Source of the DNA: JBGPBY01 sp041481485
Lineage (GTDB): Bacteria; Acidobacteriota; Terriglobia; 20CM-2-55-15
Reading direction: 5' to 3'
DNA: 15,786 bases
Assembly: GCA_041481485.1 (NCBI GenBank)
Contig: JBGPBY010000125.1
Location: forward strand, 1-15,786
Shown here: positions 1 through 6,855 of the stretch, piece after piece
Numbering within the stretch: the stretch's first letter is position 1
Layout: each line of letters starts with the position of its first letter
Position numbers and translations under genes: made by a program
Notes under the pieces: generated by a model
What the model saw: the letters and a program-made list of their open reading frames with translations, nothing else
What the model was told of the DNA's origin: nothing
Databases searched by the model: none

Positions 1-168
1 CCCCGATCGGATGCAGCCGGTGCAAACGCGCATCCGCTGTGGCGTCTTGCCGACAACCACGCGCACCCGCTGAAGATTTGGATTCCAGCGGCGGTTGGTC
101 CGATTATTGGCGTGGCTCACCCGGTGGCCGTACATAGGGCCTTTTTGACAGATCTCACAACGTGCCAT
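1..168 (-). CDS. rpmB: 50S ribosomal protein L28, C-terminus cut by window edge
   Basis: Structural protein of the large ribosomal subunit. The 56 visible residues begin MARCEICQKGPMYGHRVSHA and continue with the basic segment NRTNRRWNPNLQRVRV typical of L28. Two CxxC pairs (C4/C7 and C49/C52) show the zinc-ribbon (C+) form of the protein; many bacteria carry a cysteine-free form instead. The ATG at 166-168 is preceded on the minus strand by a clean AAGGAG (plus 178-183) at good spacing, which fixes the start. The reading frame is open to base 1, so the last few residues and the stop lie outside the window. The gene diverges from the foldase lipoprotein gene with only 83 bp between the two starts. 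Identification is secure from sequence alone. Confidence 0.96.
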   Translation of the reverse strand, partial: MARCEICQKGPMYGHRVSHANNRTNRRWNPNLQRVRVVVGKTPQRMRVCTGCIRSG

Positions 169-199
169 GAAGCCGATCTCCTTAATTGAACGAGGCAAA

Positions 200-208
200 A
201 GTATAGCA
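200..208 (-). promoter_or_regulatory. Extended -10 promoter candidate for rpmB
   Basis: Read on the minus strand the bases are TGC-TATACT: a TATACT hexamer (5 of 6 to TATAAT) with the TGn extension directly upstream. Transcription would start near 193, leaving a leader of about 25 nt that contains the AAGGAG site. No good -35 hexamer is visible, which is compatible with an extended -10 promoter. Position and motif are seen; activity is inferred. Confidence 0.45.
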
Positions 209-234
209 CACGGGGAAGAAATCCCGACTTCCGG

Positions 235-243
235 TGATACAAT
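235..243 (+). promoter_or_regulatory. Extended -10 promoter candidate for the foldase gene, possibly leaderless
   Basis: The bases read TGA-TACAAT, a TGn extension followed by a 5-of-6 match to TATAAT. The usual 6-8 nt distance to the start site puts the first transcribed base at about 250-252, on the ATG at 252. No Shine-Dalgarno sequence precedes that ATG (the bases are ATCCCCCGTT), which fits a leaderless message. No -35 hexamer is recognisable. Confidence 0.4.
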
Positions 244-251
244 CCCCCGTT

Positions 252-1274
252 ATGAAAAGCGCAACTTTGTTCGCACTGCTTGGGGGCCTGATTCTTGTGG
301 GGGGCTGCAAATCCGGGGCCAAAACGACAGCTGAGCTTGCCGCCACGGTCAATGGCAAGGACATCACAGTGACGGAACTGGACAAACAATTCACAGCTCG
401 GACCGAAGGGGCGAACCCTCCGCCCGCACCCGACGAAGTTCAGGATGCCAAGATGCAGCTGCTCGATCAGATGATCAATGATGAAATCCTCGTGCAGCTC
501 GCAGCTAAGGAGGGTTTGACAGCCTCCGATGCCGAAGTTGCGCTGAAGTTCAACGAATTCAAGACTCAATATACCGATGAAGCTTTCCAGGAACAGCTGA
601 AGAAACAAAAGTTGTCGGTTGACGACATTAAAAAGCAGCTGCGGATGACGCAATCGATTGAAAAGCTGGTGAATAAGGAAATCACGTCGAAAATCAACGT
701 GACCGAAGCGGAAATCAAAGATTTCTATGAGAAGAACAAAGATAACTTCAACCCTCCGCCGGGCTACCATTTACTTCATATCCTCGTGACTCCCGCCCCC
801 GAAAATGAAGTCAGGAACCTCAAGCAGGATGACGCAAAGACACCGGCCGAAGCCCTGGCAAAAGCGCAACGGCTGCTCCACGAAATCCAAAGTGGTCAGG
901 ACTTTGCCGTGGTTGCCCGCGACTATTCTGAAGATTACAATTCCGTTGCCGCCGGCGGAGACATTAGCTTCCAGACCATTGAAGCTCTTTCCAATATCGA
1001 TCCCCATCTGGGAGAAGTCGTGAAAACCATGAAAGTCGGTGAGACTTCAGGCATCATTCCCAGCCGTTTCGGATTTCATATTGTGAAGCTTGTGGAAAAA
1101 GATCCTGGCGGGCAGAAACTGCTTTCCGATACCCGGGTCAAGGCGCAGATTCACCAGGCGATTTCCGGCCGAAAAGACCAGACATTGAAAAACGCGTTTT
1201 CTGAAATCGCGCGCAACAACGCAAAAGTAACCAACTATCTTGCCGAGCGTGTTCTGGCCTCGGCGGGAAAGTAG
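252..1274 (+). CDS. SurA/PpiC-type peptidyl-prolyl isomerase lipoprotein
   Basis: Predicted periplasmic foldase: parvulin-type peptidyl-prolyl cis-trans isomerase anchored as a lipoprotein. The 340-residue product starts with a lipoprotein signal peptide ending in the lipobox LVGGC, making Cys19 the lipidated residue. Residues about 28-165 form a helical SurA_N-like chaperone region (VNGKDITVTELD at its head, then YEKNKDNF before the catalytic domain). Residues about 172-283 are the parvulin domain, with HLLHILV, a GGDISF loop and FGFHIVKL at its end. The start was taken at ATG 252 rather than GTG 234, because the lipoprotein signal then begins MKSATLF and neither codon has a ribosome site. 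Family members assist folding of outer-membrane or secreted proteins; the actual clients are unknown. EpsD-like and PrsA-like names are alternatives for the same architecture. Confidence 0.88.
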   Translation: MKSATLFALLGGLILVGGCKSGAKTTAELAATVNGKDITVTELDKQFTARTEGANPPPAPDEVQDAKMQLLDQMINDEILVQLAAKEGLTASDAEVALKFNEFKTQYTDEAFQEQLKKQKLSVDDIKKQLRMTQSIEKLVNKEITSKINVTEAEIKDFYEKNKDNFNPPPGYHLLHILVTPAPENEVRNLKQDDAKTPAEALAKAQRLLHEIQSGQDFAVVARDYSEDYNSVAAGGDISFQTIEALSNIDPHLGEVVKTMKVGETSGIIPSRFGFHIVKLVEKDPGGQKLLSDTRVKAQIHQAISGRKDQTLKNAFSEIARNNAKVTNYLAERVLASAGK

Positions 1275-1280
1275 AAACTT

Positions 1281-1292
1281 CGCGACGTCGCG
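1281..1292. repeat. Perfect 12-bp palindrome after the foldase gene
   Basis: CGCGACGTCGCG is identical to its reverse complement. It begins 7 bp after the foldase stop codon. It is not followed by a T run, so it is a poor intrinsic terminator; a protein-binding site or chance are alternatives. Confidence 0.5.
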
Positions 1293-1586
1293 TTCCCAGC
1301 CGCATTGACGGCGGCAGTTCCCTGGCCATCGGCGTCAGCCCGGTGGAAAAACAATCCTCAATAGACCGCGCCTGCACTTACGGAATCGCATTCCTTCATC
1401 CGTTCCTTAAATTCTGCACCTGTTAAGAATGGCAGGGTGCAGTGCTTCCGGGCGAATTTCCAACTCTCTGAAAAACGGTTCGTTTTGCGAACAGGCAGGA
1501 ATGGAAACCGTCCGCAATGAGCAAATAACAGCGGGACATATGCTACGTTCTAAAGTACAGTATTGTTTTTCGTTTGTGGTCTTGAT

Positions 1587-1598
1587 GCCGTCGACGGC
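1587..1598. repeat. Perfect 12-bp palindrome upstream of the PAS kinase gene
   Basis: GCCGTCGACGGC is identical to its reverse complement and lies about 215 bp upstream of the kinase start. It could be an operator for a dimeric regulator; nothing in the window names the protein. Confidence 0.45.
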
Positions 1599-1813
1599 TG
1601 AAGTTCCCGCAAGACGCGAACCGTTATTCAATCGAGGATCATACCGGCCTGCGGTAAGGGGGTTGCCGACAGCACCGGTTCACTTGCGCCAATCGCAGCG
1701 AGCGAGGCATCAGCCAGGATCTCAATGAGTGAAATGCACGAATTGAACCAATGTCGTTTTAAGAGCCGCGAATTCATCAATAAGGCCACGGATTCGCGCT
1801 TGACAGGATCCTT

Positions 1814-2935
1814 ATGGCAAAACGGGCCGGGAAACATTCTCAAAATCTGGATCTAGATTTGGAGAAGCCGAATTATATCGGCAAAACGCTGCTTGGGTCG
1901 TCTGTTGTCGCGGTCTGGATACTTGATCTCAACGGACGATTCCTGTCCATTAGTCCTCATGCTGCGGAAATGGCCGGCTATGCGGACGTTGAACTGCTTG
2001 GAAAATCCTGCGTTCCGCTTGTCGTTCATACCGAACAACGCAAATTCAGTAACATTCTCTCGCGAATTATCGAAGGCGGAAAACACGCAGCCGGAATAGA
2101 GACCAATATTCTCCGCAAGGATGGCAAGCAGAGAACCGTTCGAATGGAAATGGAATGCGTCGGACTGGATTCCGACACGGCTGGAGTCGTCGCCACACTC
2201 GAAGACCTTACCTCGGCACGGAAAACGGAAGATGCCTTACGGCAAAGCGAACGCGAACTGAGATTGCTATCGACGCGCCTGATGGATTTGCAGGACGACG
2301 AACGCCGGAAAATCTCTCGCGAACTTCACGACGGAACCGCACAAAATCTTTTTGCAATCAGTATGAACCTGTCACGATTGTTGAAGGATTCTGCCGAGCC
2401 GCGGCGGCGCGAAATACTTGAAGAGTGTTTGACGCTTTGCGAGCGGTCCCGGGAAGAAATACGCACGCTGTCGTATTTACTGCATCCGCCAATGCTGGAT
2501 GAAGCCGGTCTGGTTCCCGCATTGAAATGGTACGTCGATGGATTCTCCAGCCGAACCGGCATCAAAGTCGATTTCACGGTCAATGAGCGCGTGACCCGTC
2601 TGCCTGTGGATGTGGAAACCGATTTGTTTCGGGTCGTTCAGGAATGTCTGGCCAATGTGCATCGACATTCGGGCAGTTCCCGAGTTGCAATTCAGCTGAA
2701 CCGTGATACGCGGAATGTATTTCTGAAGGTACGGGACTGGGGGGGCGGTTTGCCTGTGGATTCCAATGGCAAAGCTGCGCTCGTCGCCCCCGGTGTGGGA
2801 ATTCCGGGGATGCGCGAGCGAGTGCAAGAACATGGTGGACGATTTGAAATCAAATCGGACGAAACTGGCGTCCTGGTGTCTGTGGTCTTGCCGATTCAGG
2901 CCCTCACAGATTTTTATCAATCGCGGGCGATGTAA
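1814..2935 (+). CDS. Soluble PAS-domain sensor histidine kinase, NarL/DegS type (HisKA_3)
   Basis: Sensor kinase of a two-component system, 373 residues, with no transmembrane segment, so it senses a cytoplasmic signal. Residues about 22-135 form a PAS fold (VVAVWILDLNGRFLSISPHA, then AGYADVELLGKS). A linker helix leads to the HisKA_3 dimerisation domain, with the phospho-acceptor His172 in ERRKISRELHDGTAQ. The HATPase_c domain follows, with the N-box around Asn281 (VQECLANVHRHS), the G1 box DWGGGL at about 309-314 and the G2 box GVGIPGM at about 327-333; every ATP-site element is present. The ATG at 1814 is preceded by AGGA (1805-1808) at 5-nt spacing. It lies 175 bp ahead of a NarL-type regulator gene, its likely partner. 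No PAS ligand can be named from sequence. Confidence 0.92.
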   Translation: MAKRAGKHSQNLDLDLEKPNYIGKTLLGSSVVAVWILDLNGRFLSISPHAAEMAGYADVELLGKSCVPLVVHTEQRKFSNILSRIIEGGKHAAGIETNILRKDGKQRTVRMEMECVGLDSDTAGVVATLEDLTSARKTEDALRQSERELRLLSTRLMDLQDDERRKISRELHDGTAQNLFAISMNLSRLLKDSAEPRRREILEECLTLCERSREEIRTLSYLLHPPMLDEAGLVPALKWYVDGFSSRTGIKVDFTVNERVTRLPVDVETDLFRVVQECLANVHRHSGSSRVAIQLNRDTRNVFLKVRDWGGGLPVDSNGKAALVAPGVGIPGMRERVQEHGGRFEIKSDETGVLVSVVLPIQALTDFYQSRAM

Positions 2936-2983
2936 ATCTCCAGTAGGATTCCAAACGGATGCAGACACAATCAGTTGGAAAAT

Positions 2984-3006
2984 ATTATGTGGGAAAAATA
3001 CATAAT
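2984..3006. promoter_or_regulatory. 7-bp perfect inverted repeat upstream of the first regulator gene
   Basis: ATTATGT (2984-2990) and ACATAAT (3000-3006) are exact reverse complements separated by 9 bp. The left arm overlaps TATTAT (2983-2988), a 5-of-6 match to a -10 hexamer. The 16-bp centre-to-centre spacing fits a dimeric DNA-binding protein better than an RNA hairpin with such an AT-rich stem. It sits in the 175-bp gap between kinase and regulator, so the regulator gene may have its own promoter and operator. Role is inferred. Confidence 0.35.
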
Positions 3007-3100
3007 CCACCCGATCCCATTATAGGGAACAATGTGGCCACTATTTGCGCCTGTCTCTGTCCAGACGAAGTCGCGGTTGCCCGGATAGCAAGTCGCATGT

Positions 3101-3108
3101 GGAGGAAG
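3101..3108 (+). promoter_or_regulatory. Shine-Dalgarno site that fixes a TTG start
   Basis: GGAGGAAG at 3101-3108 lies a few bases ahead of TTG 3111. It is the strongest ribosome site in the area and marks that TTG as the start of the regulator gene rather than the further upstream TTG at 3045 or GTG at 3099, which have no such site. Confidence 0.75.
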
Positions 3109-3110
3109 TT

Positions 3111-3773
3111 TTGATCCGAATATTATTAGTCGATGATCACGACGCGGTTCGAAAGGGAGTGCAGGCGATGCTGGAAGCCCATCCCGGGTGGGAAGTCTGC
3201 GCCGAAGCTTCCAACGGCAGAACGGCTGTCAAACTGGCAATGCAGCTGAAGCCGCACATTGCGGTTGTCGATCTCGAGTTACCCGACCTGAACGGACTGG
3301 AAGCCACCCGCCAAATCAAAAAGGAACTGCCCGAAACCGAAGTGCTGATTTATACCATGTACGATACCGAGGAATTGATTCGAAGCGTACTTGGTGCAGG
3401 CGCGCGAGGCTACGTTTTGAAGTCCGATTCTGGCCAGCACCTGATTGACGCGATTGAGTCGCTCACTCGCCACAAGCTGTTCCTGACGCCTGTTGCATCC
3501 GAGACGGTTCTGGAGAGTTTCCTCCGCTCGAACCGGCAGGAGACGGAGCAGTCGATCCTTACGAGCCGGGAACGGGAAATTGTTCAACTCCTCGCCGAGG
3601 CGAGGGGAAACAAGGAAATCGCCGCCATGCTCTTCATCAGCGTCAAAACTGTCGAAACGCATCGCGCGTCAATCATGCGTAAACTTCGGATCAACTCGAT
3701 CGTGGAACTCGTCCACTATGCGATTCGAAACAATCTGGTCGGTCCTGGCGTGCGAATTCCGAAAGTTCACTGA
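3111..3773 (+). CDS. NarL/FixJ-family response regulator
   Basis: DNA-binding response regulator, 220 residues from the TTG at 3111, the usual length of the family. The receiver domain (residues 1 to about 120) has the acidic pair D8/D9 in VDDHDAVRKG, the phospho-acceptor Asp54 in VVDLELPDLNG, the switch Thr82 in IYTMYD and Lys104 in GYVLKSD. The C-terminal LuxR-type helix-turn-helix starts at about residue 152 (LTSREREIVQLLAEARGNKEIA) and holds the recognition helix in ISVKTVETHRASIMRKL. All phosphorylation residues are present, so it should be a working switch. The N-terminus was set by the ribosome site; the upstream 22 codons of open frame are basic and show no conservation pattern. It follows the PAS kinase gene and probably receives phosphate from it. 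Target genes are not evident. Confidence 0.93.
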   Translation: MIRILLVDDHDAVRKGVQAMLEAHPGWEVCAEASNGRTAVKLAMQLKPHIAVVDLELPDLNGLEATRQIKKELPETEVLIYTMYDTEELIRSVLGAGARGYVLKSDSGQHLIDAIESLTRHKLFLTPVASETVLESFLRSNRQETEQSILTSREREIVQLLAEARGNKEIAAMLFISVKTVETHRASIMRKLRINSIVELVHYAIRNNLVGPGVRIPKVH

Positions 3774-3972
3774 ACGCATCCTACAGTCTTGTCCTTCCAT
3801 ATTTGAGCTGAGCCTCCGCCTGTCTGTGTGCCGCCAAACCCATTACATGAATCGGGCAGCGGCAAATACGACATTCACCTTATATCGCTGTTCCAGCGCC
3901 AAACTCTAACATCGACACTGTTGATCATCTTCAGATCGTCAGCATTCAAGCCAACCATTAAGGAGCAAACTT

Positions 3973-5847
3973 ATGAGAAAGAAATCGTGCGCTTTGCTTG
4001 TCGCGATTTTGATAATCGTGAATTCTCCGGGTGGGTTCGCTCAGAAGGCGGAAGTTGGGTTCTTTGCAGGAGGATCGTTCTTCTCGAATCCAAGCTTCGC
4101 TTCACCTGATATTAATAACCCCCCAGGAAACCAACTTCTTCGCACGAACGTACAGGTTGTGGATGGGGGAGTCTATGGAGTTCGGGCCCGCGAGTACTTT
4201 ACGTCGCATATTGCCGCGGAACAATCCTGGACCATCGGCGGCGCCAACAATACCATTTATAGCAATGACCCCAGCATTGTCGTTGGTACCCGGCAGGAGC
4301 AGATGTACTTCAATGGCAACTTCCATATGCTCAGCGGCGAACGCAAGGTTCGCCCATACTTCTCCGCTGGAATAGGTTGGACATGGTTCAAACCAACGGA
4401 AGATGGAAGGAACTCTGCAGCACCTTTCACCGGTCTCTTTGACAACCCGTGGTATGGCAATTTCGGAACCGACTCCGTATTTACCTACAATTACGGCGCC
4501 GGACTGACAGCCCGGATTGCAAACCACATCGCGCTGGATTTCAGTGTCCGCGATTTCGTGTACTGGGGTCCGACCTTCAAAGGGTTCGATCCATCGCAAC
4601 GGGATGTCGACAACAATCTGCAGGTCATGGGCGGAGTCAATATCCGAATCGGTGGCGCTGCTCCGTTGATCGTTCATAACTTCACCGTATCTCCGACCAT
4701 CGATGCGTCGAATACAGCGCTGTGCCCGGGAGACTCTGCTCAATTGCATATCGTCGCAGCGGACTCCATTCCTGGAAACCAGGTGACCTATCAATGGACC
4801 GAAAACGGCAAACAGGTCGCCACGGGACCGGAGTACACCTATGTCGCGCCGTCAAATCCAGGCAACGTTGATATCGGCGTGCATGTTTTTTATACCAGCA
4901 CCAACCTGGATAAGGCCGCCAAGAAGGCCGTCGAAAAGAATCCAGGAATGCCGCAGGAACGCAAAACGACACTGACCGTTAAGGACTACAGCGAACCGAC
5001 GGCAATTGCGACCGCGGATCAGTCGACAGTTCAGCGTGGCCAACGGGTCATGTTGACGTCCTCCGCAAAGGGTTCGGAATGCTCGGGTAATCTGGCATAT
5101 CGCTGGAGCGCCAGCGATGGCCGGTTGATTGCCGGAACAGATGCAACGACTACGATTTTTGACGGTTCAAACCTGCCGTTCAGTGACACCATGCAGGGTC
5201 AGCAGTGCAAGCCAGTGACGGTAAATCTCGAGGTAATTGACCAGCGTGGCGGCACGGGAAAAGACGCCAAGAATCTTCAGGTGTGCTATACCGCGCCGGC
5301 TCAGGCAGCAGCAGCTCCTCCTCCTCCTGCACCTCCAGTTGCTGCAAAGCCTACGGCGATTCAGTTGTCGGATATCAACTTTGCGTTGAACAGCACACGC
5401 GTCAACAACTGCGCAAAGAGAGTTCTGGGTGACGAGCTTTATCCTCAGCTGACCTCGTCCAGGTATTCCGACTACGACGTCGTGTTGGTTGGCCACAGAG
5501 ATCTGAACGAGAAGACGATGGCTACCAAAACGTCCAAATCGACTTTGGATCGCGACCGCGTTATGAATGCGGCGGCGTATCTGAGTGCGTCTGGCGCAAC
5601 TTGCAAAGATCTCGAACGTACCCGAATCAGAGTGGAATGGAAGGGATCGGAACAAGATGCCGATTTCCGCTCCAATTTCTGTGACGGAAGCACGATAGAG
5701 AGAGGCAAGGACCATGTGTCCAGTGCCGACTCCAATGCGAAGAACCGCAGAGTCGAGATTTGGCTCGTACCACGGGATGTTACCGTTACTCCCAATGCAA
5801 CCGCGGATTCCAGTGCGGTTATCGCGGCGCTGGGATGCCCGAAGTAG
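3973..5847 (+). CDS. Secreted beta-barrel / Ig-like / OmpA-like envelope protein
   Basis: Predicted outer-membrane protein of 624 residues. A signal peptide occupies about residues 1-23 (cleavage near GGFA-QKA). Residues about 25-228 alternate hydrophobic and aromatic strands (EVGFFAGGSFF, YFSAGIGWTWF, YNYGAGLTARIA, VMGGVNIRIGG), as in an eight-stranded OmpA-type barrel. Two Ig/PKD-like modules follow (about 236-335 and 340-438, with YQWTENGK and YRWSASDG), then an Ala/Pro linker at 441-460. The C-terminal region (about 463-600) is OmpA-like but degenerate: VLVGHRDLNEK, LDRDRVMNAAAYL and the closing NRRVEIWLV, which keeps the Arg used to grip peptidoglycan. Eight cysteines lie outside the signal peptide, so disulfides are likely. 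The start has AGGAG 7 nt upstream. Likely role: tethering the outer membrane to the cell wall; the ligand, if any, is unknown. Confidence 0.82.
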   Translation: MRKKSCALLVAILIIVNSPGGFAQKAEVGFFAGGSFFSNPSFASPDINNPPGNQLLRTNVQVVDGGVYGVRAREYFTSHIAAEQSWTIGGANNTIYSNDPSIVVGTRQEQMYFNGNFHMLSGERKVRPYFSAGIGWTWFKPTEDGRNSAAPFTGLFDNPWYGNFGTDSVFTYNYGAGLTARIANHIALDFSVRDFVYWGPTFKGFDPSQRDVDNNLQVMGGVNIRIGGAAPLIVHNFTVSPTIDASNTALCPGDSAQLHIVAADSIPGNQVTYQWTENGKQVATGPEYTYVAPSNPGNVDIGVHVFYTSTNLDKAAKKAVEKNPGMPQERKTTLTVKDYSEPTAIATADQSTVQRGQRVMLTSSAKGSECSGNLAYRWSASDGRLIAGTDATTTIFDGSNLPFSDTMQGQQCKPVTVNLEVIDQRGGTGKDAKNLQVCYTAPAQAAAAPPPPAPPVAAKPTAIQLSDINFALNSTRVNNCAKRVLGDELYPQLTSSRYSDYDVVLVGHRDLNEKTMATKTSKSTLDRDRVMNAAAYLSASGATCKDLERTRIRVEWKGSEQDADFRSNFCDGSTIERGKDHVSSADSNAKNRRVEIWLVPRDVTVTPNATADSSAVIAALGCPK

Positions 5848-5858
5848 CACGTAGATTC

Positions 5859-5896
5859 CAGGGTCCCCGCCCGCTCACTATGTTCAAGGGGACCTG
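5859..5896 (+). terminator. Hairpin 1 after the barrel/OmpA-like gene
   Basis: CAGGGTCCCC (5859-5868) pairs with GGGGACCTG (5888-5896), giving a 9-bp stem with one bulged G and a 19-nt loop. It begins 11 bp after the stop codon. No T run follows. It is one of two stems that fill this gap. Confidence 0.45.
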
Positions 5897-5897
5897 A

Positions 5898-5952
5898 AAT
5901 CAACCAGCAAGGCAGCCGGAAGAGACTCCCCAGCTGCCTTGCTGTGTTGATT
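5898..5952 (+). terminator. Hairpin 2: 19-bp stem, terminator-like
   Basis: The left arm at 5898-5916 (AATCAACCAGCAAGGCAGC) pairs completely with 5933-5952 except for one extra T in the right arm. The loop is 16 nt and can pair further through GGA/TCC. Stability should be very high. No T run follows on either strand, so if it ends transcription it is not a classical intrinsic terminator. It most likely insulates the OmpA-like gene from the six-gene run downstream. Confidence 0.6.
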
Positions 5953-5966
5953 AGCCCAACAAGACA

Positions 5967-6854
5967 ATGCGCAAAAACCTGTTGAGATGTGGTCGTTTAG
6001 CGGACTTCCATGAAGGTCCGCTTGCACACGCTTCTGAAAGGCAACGGGCTGTGAGCAAAAAACTAAACACTCTTAGGTCTGATGAATGGAGCAAATCCTC
6101 AAAGACTCCCCTGCACGTTCAGGTCAGTGAAAGCGTGCCTCAGGATCAGGGGACCACTGTGGGTTTGCAATCCAACGTAGATGAAGAATCGGAAGCTGAA
6201 CAGGGGTTGAAGATCCTGACCCGGCGCCTTCTTCATGTTCAGGAGGAAGAGCGGCGTTCCATTGCCAGGGAACTCCACGACGGTTTGAGCCAAACGCTGG
6301 CAAAGCTGGGTGTCGAGGTCGGCATTGCTCTGATTCGGACACCGCCGTCGTCGACACTGATGCGGCGGCTGCTTCAAAGAATCCGGATCGGAGTGGAAGA
6401 ATTGTCGAACGAGATCCGTCAGATTTCACATCGTCTGCATCCTGCAGTTCTCGAACACCTTGGCTTGGCTACAGCGTTGCGCCGATATTGTTCTGAGTTC
6501 GAGGAATACCGGAACATCAACGTGATCTTTGTATGTGAAGGATCGTTTGACCGGACCCCGTATCAGGTTTCACTCAGCCTCTATCGGATCGTTCAGGAGG
6601 CGCTTTCCAATGCAGCCAAGCACGCCAGCGCCCAGGAGGTCTTTGTCACTCTGAGCCGAAACGCCAGTGACATCAAACTGTCGATTGAGGACGATGGCTG
6701 CGGTTTTGATGTCATCAAGCCGAATCAAAACTCGGGACTTGGACTAATCAGCATTGAGGAACGGACACGGTTGATCGGAGGCCGTCTGTCCATTGACAGT
6801 CAAATCGGTTCTGGAACTCGCATCGAAGTCGTGGTTCCTGCCGGAAAGGAGTGA
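5967..6854 (+). CDS. Soluble sensor histidine kinase, NarL/DegS type
   Basis: Histidine kinase of 295 residues without membrane segments. Residues 1 to about 78 are polar and match no sensor domain I recognise. The HisKA_3 region begins near residue 82 and carries His104 in RRSIARELHDGLSQTL. The HATPase_c domain has Asn215 in IVQEALSNAAKHAS, the G1 box DDGCGF (242-247) and the G2 box SGLGLISIEERTRLIGG, all intact. The start is uncertain. ATG 5967 has no ribosome site and lies only 14 nt after a strong hairpin, while GTG 6051 has AAGG at 6038-6041 and would give 267 residues. The stop at 6852-6854 is one base ahead of the regulator's ATG, so the two are translationally coupled and almost certainly partners. 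It heads a six-gene run that includes FGE. Confidence 0.9.
   Translation: MRKNLLRCGRLADFHEGPLAHASERQRAVSKKLNTLRSDEWSKSSKTPLHVQVSESVPQDQGTTVGLQSNVDEESEAEQGLKILTRRLLHVQEEERRSIARELHDGLSQTLAKLGVEVGIALIRTPPSSTLMRRLLQRIRIGVEELSNEIRQISHRLHPAVLEHLGLATALRRYCSEFEEYRNINVIFVCEGSFDRTPYQVSLSLYRIVQEALSNAAKHASAQEVFVTLSRNASDIKLSIEDDGCGFDVIKPNQNSGLGLISIEERTRLIGGRLSIDSQIGSGTRIEVVVPAGKE
6001..6020 (+). repeat. Short hairpin near the start of the second kinase gene
   Basis: CGGACTTCCATGAAGGTCCG folds into an 8-bp stem (CGGAC+TTC with GAA+GTCCG, one bulged G) around a 3-nt loop. If the kinase starts at GTG 6051 this is a leader hairpin; if it starts at ATG 5967 it is inside the coding region. Confidence 0.4.
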
Positions 6855-6855
6855 T

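Larger units (their letters stand above)
1275..1813. other. 539-bp stretch without a convincing gene
   Basis: No reading frame here has coding character. The longest (1429-1728, plus, 99 codons) lacks a ribosome site, shows no domain and ends in a run of Arg, Gln and Pro residues typical of unselected frames. Two perfect 12-bp palindromes are present: CGCGACGTCGCG at 1281-1292, 7 bp past the foldase stop, and GCCGTCGACGGC at 1587-1598. The stretch must hold the promoter of the downstream kinase gene, but no -35/-10 pair stands out. No tRNA-like fold or T-tract terminator was seen. Confidence 0.6.

Noticed and set aside
117..770. 217-codon minus-strand frame over the foldase gene
   Set aside because: Antisense to a clear lipoprotein foldase; Phe/Leu/Arg-rich product with no family pattern, and overlaps rpmB.
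1429..1728. 99-codon plus-strand frame in the gene-free region
   Set aside because: No ribosome site, no domain, C-terminal half reads like random Arg/Pro/Gln-rich translation.
1275..1813. Possible tRNA or small RNA gene
   Set aside because: No cloverleaf, no T-arm GGTTCGA, and no promoter-terminator pair could be found by eye.
2477..3010. 177-codon minus-strand frame over the first kinase
   Set aside because: Antisense to the ATP-binding domain; no domain, His/Arg-rich composition.
5305..5336. GCA/CCT-rich repeat in the OmpA-like gene as a mobile or CRISPR-like repeat
   Set aside because: It encodes an Ala/Pro linker between domains, common in such proteins.
5167..5850. 227-codon minus-strand frame over the OmpA-like gene
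   Set aside because: Arg/Cys-rich product in the mirror frame of a well-supported gene, no ribosome site.
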